A stretch of DNA of 64,000 bases from Dasania marina DSM 21967 (GTDB taxonomy: Bacteria; Pseudomonadota; Gammaproteobacteria; Pseudomonadales; Dasaniaceae). Every line of letters begins with the position of its first letter. Position 1 is the first letter of the stretch. The stretch covers positions 372,001 through 436,000 of the forward strand of contig NZ_KB891576.1 of NCBI RefSeq assembly GCF_000373485.1, read 5' to 3'. Below are positions 60,320 through 64,000 of this stretch, piece after piece. The notes under the pieces are model-generated. The model searched no databases. It was not told where the DNA came from and worked only from the letters and a program-made list of their open reading frames with translations. Position numbers and translations under genes: made by a program.

Positions 60320-60687
60320 TACACCCGCCCTCGCATGGCATCCAGATAACGTACCACTTGGGTAATGCCCTCTACTTTTTGAATGAGGTCTATAGGGGCT
60401 TGATCAGCCAAGTGGCTGTTAGCTGTTTTCAGCCAGTGCTGCATAGACTTTGGATCGCCGCCGATAATGGCGTACAGCGCTCTATAGGCCCGCAACAATA
60501 ATAAGGCCAGCTCAAAAGGCTTACCTTGCGGCACTACCGAACTCTCATTACGTATGCGGCTCATGGTGGGCTCAGACACTCCTATCACCATCGCCAATTG
60601 CTGACGTTTAAGGCCCATCATGTCGGCCGCTTCACACAGGGCATGGCTAACTAGGCTTTGGTCATCGACTTTTTGTACGGCGTGCAT
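60319..60687 (-). CDS. Xre/DUF2384 antitoxin (ParS/MbcA-like)
   Basis: 122 residues from the ATG at 60687, with GGAGGG about 5 bases before it; an in-frame start at 60759 lacks such a site. An HTH-like middle (GLKRQQLAMVIGVSEPTMSRIRNESSVV) is followed by a C-terminal DUF2384 domain (AYRALYAIIGGDPKSMQHWLKTANSHLADQAPIDLIQKVEGITQVVRYLDAMRG). It should neutralise the RES toxin and repress the shared promoter. Stop codon overlaps the toxin start by one base. Confidence 0.9.
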   Translation of the reverse strand: MHAVQKVDDQSLVSHALCEAADMMGLKRQQLAMVIGVSEPTMSRIRNESSVVPQGKPFELALLLLRAYRALYAIIGGDPKSMQHWLKTANSHLADQAPIDLIQKVEGITQVVRYLDAMRGRV

Positions 60688-60796
60688 ATCGCCCTCCATA
60701 GGAATCATGTGATTCTTTAATTTACAAAAAGTATCACAAGAAACAATAATTGCAAGCACATATTCATAGCCGCGAATAATAGATATTGCCAGCCAT

Positions 60797-60832
60797 AAAA
60801 AAAGCGCCCGGCTTAAGCACGGGCGCTTTTTA
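60797..60832. terminator. Terminator between antitoxin promoter region and the FAD oxidoreductase gene
   Basis: Stem AAAAAGCGCCCG (near 60799-60810) / CGGGCGCTTTTT (near 60820-60831) with a loop of 9 bases. On the minus strand it follows the oxidoreductase stop by 25 bases and is followed by T-runs, so it probably insulates the toxin-antitoxin promoter from upstream readthrough. Confidence 0.85.
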
Positions 60833-60856
60833 CAAAATACATCTTAAGCTATTGAT

Positions 60857-62281
60857 TTAGCAGGTAAAACCTAAACCTAGCATATCTAAAAACTTCAACC
60901 ACAGGCCGCGCTTGCCGCCATTTTGATCGGCTTTTATTAAGGCGTTTTGGGTAAAGCGCACACCCAACCAACGGAAAGGCTCTGGGAACCAGGGTATGGC
61001 TCTTTTGGTGACAAACTGCATAGTAATAACATCACTAGGTTCATAGCCCAGTAACTCTATGCCTATGCGCGCACCAAAACGTGACGCCCCCACGCCATGG
61101 CCGGTATAACCGACAGCCCAAGCCAAACGGCCGTCATACATCACCCCGGGCACCATGCAAAAACGGGTAGAGGTGGCAATAATACCGCCCCAACGATGAG
61201 TGAACTTTATCTCGCCTTCTAACTGCGGGAACATCTCAAAAAACTCGATGGCTAATTGCTCATGCCTAGCGGGCGCATCCATTAACTGTGCATCTATGCC
61301 GCGATTAAAATAGTAACGCACGGCACCTCCGCCGCCCCAAGTAATACGATTATCCTTGGTTAAACGAAAGTAGTGGAACATATTATTGTAATCGGCCAAG
61401 GCATGGCGCGACTCGGGCTTACCCCAGTTAATTTTATCCAGTTGCTTATCGGTTAATGGCTGGGTGGCAATTTGATAATCCCATACCGGCACCACGGAGT
61501 TGCGTATGCGGCTGATTTTGCTGGTATAAGCATTGGTGGCCAGCAACACTTTTTTGCTGCTGATAACGGCACCGCCGGCGCAAGTCACCTTCATGCCATC
61601 ACTGCCTATCGGTTCCACATCCAGCATTTCGGTGCCTTCAAAAATACGCACACCCAGCTGATTAACTAATACATCTTTTAAGCCCCAACATAAACGGCCG
61701 GGATGTATCACCCCATCTTGACCATCGCGATGCCATAGGCCAGCAAAGAATGTGGGCGAGTTAGCCTGTGCGCGTATGGCATCTTTATCAAACCACACCA
61801 CATCTTCACCGGCTTCTTTACACTCTAAATACTCAGCGTATAAACGCTGGGCTGATTCTGGGTCTAGGGCCACATCGGTTTCACCGACATGCTCATATTG
61901 GGCATCAATATTGTAACGCTCAAGAGTTTCTAAAAACTCTTTCATGCTTTGCGTACCCAGCTCGTCTAATTTATCCGCCTCACCGGGAAACTGCGCCTCG
62001 GTATTGGTTTCACCATGGGCCACACTGGTACTTAAAAAACCGCCATTACGGCCCGAGGCACCATCACCTACAAAGGTTTTTTCAATTAAAATAATATCGG
62101 CATCTGGCTTACGCTCTTTGGCCTGCATAGCCGCCCAAAGCCCGGTAAAACCACCACCCACTATCAGCAACTCGCAGCTCTCATCTTTTACAATTGGCGG
62201 CAAAGGCTCTGGCATAATGGCAGGGTCATGCCAAAGCGGCTTTAATTCTGCGTCTTTTAGTGCGTCGTGGTGCTTATGCAT
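60857..62281 (-). CDS. FAD-dependent oxidoreductase, DAO family
   Basis: 474 residues. The FAD-binding GGGFTGLWAA (42-51) is in the usual place for the D-amino acid oxidase-like fold, with GRNGGFLSTSVAHGE as the flavin motif and GYTGHGVGASRFGARIGIELL near the C-terminus. It resembles gamma-glutamylputrescine oxidase and related amine-oxidising enzymes. With the cupin and aldehyde dehydrogenase genes next to it, oxidation of an amine to an aldehyde is a fair guess. It may use oxygen or a quinone; this is not visible. The start is near a weak ribosome site. Confidence 0.8.
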   Translation of the reverse strand: MHKHHDALKDAELKPLWHDPAIMPEPLPPIVKDESCELLIVGGGFTGLWAAMQAKERKPDADIILIEKTFVGDGASGRNGGFLSTSVAHGETNTEAQFPGEADKLDELGTQSMKEFLETLERYNIDAQYEHVGETDVALDPESAQRLYAEYLECKEAGEDVVWFDKDAIRAQANSPTFFAGLWHRDGQDGVIHPGRLCWGLKDVLVNQLGVRIFEGTEMLDVEPIGSDGMKVTCAGGAVISSKKVLLATNAYTSKISRIRNSVVPVWDYQIATQPLTDKQLDKINWGKPESRHALADYNNMFHYFRLTKDNRITWGGGGAVRYYFNRGIDAQLMDAPARHEQLAIEFFEMFPQLEGEIKFTHRWGGIIATSTRFCMVPGVMYDGRLAWAVGYTGHGVGASRFGARIGIELLGYEPSDVITMQFVTKRAIPWFPEPFRWLGVRFTQNALIKADQNGGKRGLWLKFLDMLGLGFTC

Positions 62282-62336
62282 AATAGTTACTCTTTATTAC
62301 AATTTTTTTGGCGCGGCATTAATAGCTTAGTTGGCT

Positions 62337-63086
62337 TTACGCTGTAGCGATAACCGTAAAGAATAGCGTTACGCTAGCTCTCACTATGGCGTGACAAACC
62401 ACTGACTCAGGAATGAAGAAGGCATCACCGGCATTAAAGCGCTGCTCGTTGCCAGCCTCGTCGTATAAGCTAATAGAACCCCCCTGCACATAAGCAAATG
62501 CATTATAGGGGAAGGCTTGCGGCGCAGATTCAAACGCCTCGCTAGCCCAAGTGCCGGCAATAAACTTGCCGGTAACATCGGTATAGCAAATATGCTCTTG
62601 CGGGGCAGCACCCTGGGTTACGGCAAAAGGTGCGGCTGTGCGCATAGCCGATAAAGGCGCATCGGCTTTAGGAATAATAATACCTGCAACCGTAGGTTGT
62701 GCCGGTATCGTTTCTTGCGGGTGCTCAGAAATCACAAAAAACTTACGCAAGTAACCCGTTTGCTGCCATTGGCAATCGTAGCCCTTGGGAATAATAAATG
62801 CTTCACCGGCCTTGGCTTTTTCCATAGCGCCGGTTTTGTTATTTTTAATTTCGCACTCACCTTCTAACAACCACATAAACTCATCACAGCCATAGGGGCC
62901 GGCAGCTTCTACCATGGTGTCGGTATCCCACACACCGATAAACAAGCCCAAGGCTTCATCTTCGTAGTAAATATGGGAGTGCTGTGCAGGGATTGCAGAG
63001 GCAAACATATCTTGGCTAAGTTCGTCGGCTACCTCGCCAAAACCTGCAGGGTTGGCGCTTAAACGAATAATACTTTTATCTGACAT
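62337..63086 (-). CDS. Two-cupin-domain protein
   Basis: 249 residues from MSDKSIIRLSANPAGF; AAAGG precedes this ATG, and the upstream in-frame part is not conserved-looking. Two cupin folds are visible, at about 40-115 (FMWLLEGECEIKNNKTGAMEKAKAGEAFIIPKGYDC) and about 170-245 (FAYVQGGSISLYDEAGNEQRFNAGDAFFIPESVVCHAI). The metal-binding His residues are partly replaced, as in DUF861-like bicupins. It lies 55 bases before the FAD oxidoreductase start, likely in the same operon. Substrate binding or regulation of the amine pathway is possible. Confidence 0.8.
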   Translation of the reverse strand: MSDKSIIRLSANPAGFGEVADELSQDMFASAIPAQHSHIYYEDEALGLFIGVWDTDTMVEAAGPYGCDEFMWLLEGECEIKNNKTGAMEKAKAGEAFIIPKGYDCQWQQTGYLRKFFVISEHPQETIPAQPTVAGIIIPKADAPLSAMRTAAPFAVTQGAAPQEHICYTDVTGKFIAGTWASEAFESAPQAFPYNAFAYVQGGSISLYDEAGNEQRFNAGDAFFIPESVVCHAIVRASVTLFFTVIATA

Positions 63087-63128
63087 GGGAAAACCTTTAC
63101 AAAAATAAAATAAGCACACGGGCCGCAC

Positions 63129-63506
63129 CCGCGCTAAATAGCTAGCTGGGTCTGTAAACTAACAGCCCATAGCCCCAGCGGACTAGCACTATAGCCCAGT
63201 AAAAGGCGGAATATGATTGCCATTAACTCAAGGGTGTTTTGCGATAAACGCAGCAACACTCATTGCCAGCAAGGAATTATAGGCCGACCGTACAAAAATC
63301 TCAATGTTCACGCGAATATAATTTATAGCTTATATTACGGCAACGGCCTACAGCCTGCTACGCGGCTTTGGCCTAAGCTCAAACTATTAGCGATAGTGTG
63401 TGTTGGGAAAGCCAAAAATCGACTTGTTCATCCTGAACACAAAAAACCGCCAATTAATTGCTTAACCGGCGGTTTTTTATGCTTCTGAAACTAGCGATTT
63501 ATCGCT
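63129..63506. other. Intergenic region between the aldehyde dehydrogenase and cupin genes
   Basis: About 380 bases. A strong hairpin terminator lies at 63441-63478; the rest should hold the promoter of the cupin-oxidoreductase pair. An open frame on the plus strand here (63213-63488) is not gene-like. Confidence 0.55.
63441..63478 (-). terminator. Rho-independent terminator after the aldehyde dehydrogenase gene
   Basis: AAAAAACCGCC (63441-63451) pairs with GGCGGTTTTTT (63468-63478). The loop is about 16 bases. It is 29 bases past the stop on the minus strand and separates this gene from the cupin gene. Confidence 0.85.
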
Positions 63507-64000
63507 TTATTTCATGTACCAACCCCAAGGTTTGGGGCTGATGAACTCTGTAACCTGCTTAGTTTCTAGGTAGTTGTACATGCCCCAGCGTCCCAGCTCA
63601 CGGCCAAAGCCACTTTGCTTATAACCACCCCAAGGGGCTTCGGTGAAAGTAGGCTGTGAACAGTTAACCCAGATGATACCGGCGTGCATGGCATCGGCAA
63701 CCCGTGAGCAGCGATCTTTGTCGGTAGACATAATGGCGGCAGCCAAACCAAAGATAGAATCGTTGGCTAGCTCTATACCCTCTTCCTCAGTGCCGAAAGA
63801 ACGTACGGCTAATACTGGGCCAAAGATCTCATCGGTCCATAATTTGTCATCCAAAGGTGGATCAACAAAGATGGTAGGTTTAACGTAATAACCTTTAGCG
63901 AAATCGTCACAACGGCCACCCGTCAACATAGTTACACCGGTTTCAATGCCGTGGTCGATAAACGACAACACATCACGCATTTGGCCTGCACTAACTAATG
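63507..64000 (-). CDS. Aldehyde dehydrogenase, C-terminal part (5' end outside window)
   Basis: The last 163 codons or so of an NAD(P)-dependent aldehyde dehydrogenase; the frame stays open to the right edge, so the N-terminus and catalytic Cys are not visible. Family motifs are present: GYYVKPTIFVDPP, TDEIFGPVLAVRSF, IELANDSIFGLAAAIMSTD, GIIWVNCSQPTFTEAPWGGYKQSGFGRELG and a C-terminal YLETKQVTEFISPKPWGWY. The last segments resemble betaine-aldehyde and gamma-glutamyl-aminobutyraldehyde dehydrogenases. It fits with the nearby FAD oxidoreductase as the next step of an amine catabolic route. Confidence 0.9.
   Translation of the reverse strand, partial: LVSAGQMRDVLSFIDHGIETGVTMLTGGRCDDFAKGYYVKPTIFVDPPLDDKLWTDEIFGPVLAVRSFGTEEEGIELANDSIFGLAAAIMSTDKDRCSRVADAMHAGIIWVNCSQPTFTEAPWGGYKQSGFGRELGRWGMYNYLETKQVTEFISPKPWGWYMK

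Noticed and set aside
63213-63488. 91-codon plus-strand frame before the aldehyde dehydrogenase terminator
   Set aside because: It runs into the terminator hairpin and has no credible start or family.

Overview
The window looks like chromosome of an aerobic, probably marine, gammaproteobacterium. This is inferred from gene content and order, not from any search: a gltA / sdhCDAB / sucAB-lpd-sucCD respiratory block, large gammaproteobacterial-type PstC and PstA permeases, quinone-linked PyrD, Rmf, fused RlmKL, YgiQ, and PA2778/PA2779-type genes. A member of Cellvibrionales or a relative would fit. No rRNA, tRNA, phage, plasmid backbone, classical IS transposase or CRISPR array was seen.

Layout. 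0-3 kb: end of an EamA-type exporter, a HopJ-family gene, the PA2779-PA2778 pair, and an SRPBCC/ArsR pair in which the SRPBCC gene carries a frameshift. 3.2-6.6 kb: a Fur-box-like site, a TonB-dependent receptor and a PepSY membrane protein, read as an iron-uptake operon. 6.7-10.5 kb: MFS transporter, spermidine-synthase-like protein, YebC-family protein and a TIM-barrel protein. 10.5-16 kb: a gene-poor stretch, LapA, a DUF4398-OmpA protein behind an ECF-type sigma factor, a LysR regulator and an OprF-like porin. 16-17.4 kb: an HD-GYP protein.

17.5-30.8 kb is the TCA block. sucABlpd, sucCD and sdhCDAB are on the minus strand, with gltA divergent from sdhC. Terminators and sigma70-like promoters are visible. 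30.9-42.5 kb: CinA, a palindromic intergenic repeat, then the phosphate regulon phoU-pstB-pstA-pstC, an amino-acid-type binding protein, pstS and phoR-phoB. Pho-box-like sites lie before pstS and phoB. 42.8-49.5 kb: YgiQ, a small membrane protein between two long inverted repeat copies, RlmKL and Rmf. 49.5-51.7 kb: a GATase-like protein, PyrD and a DUF2835 protein.

52-59.1 kb is a MoxR/Bat operon: MoxR ATPase, DUF58, DUF4381, BatA-like VWA, a BatB-BatC fusion with a very polar tail, and BatD. 59.2-59.4 kb holds a degenerate piece of the 46-kb repeat. 59.6-60.7 kb is a Xre/DUF2384-RES toxin-antitoxin module. 60.8-64 kb: an FAD oxidoreductase, a two-cupin protein and the C-terminal part of an aldehyde dehydrogenase, probably an amine or amino-alcohol catabolic cluster.

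Most of the window is housekeeping. The least explained parts are the inverted-repeat cassette at 45-46.6 kb, the PA2779-PA2778 pair, the frameshifted SRPBCC gene, the sigma-factor/OmpA locus and several intergenic hairpin elements.
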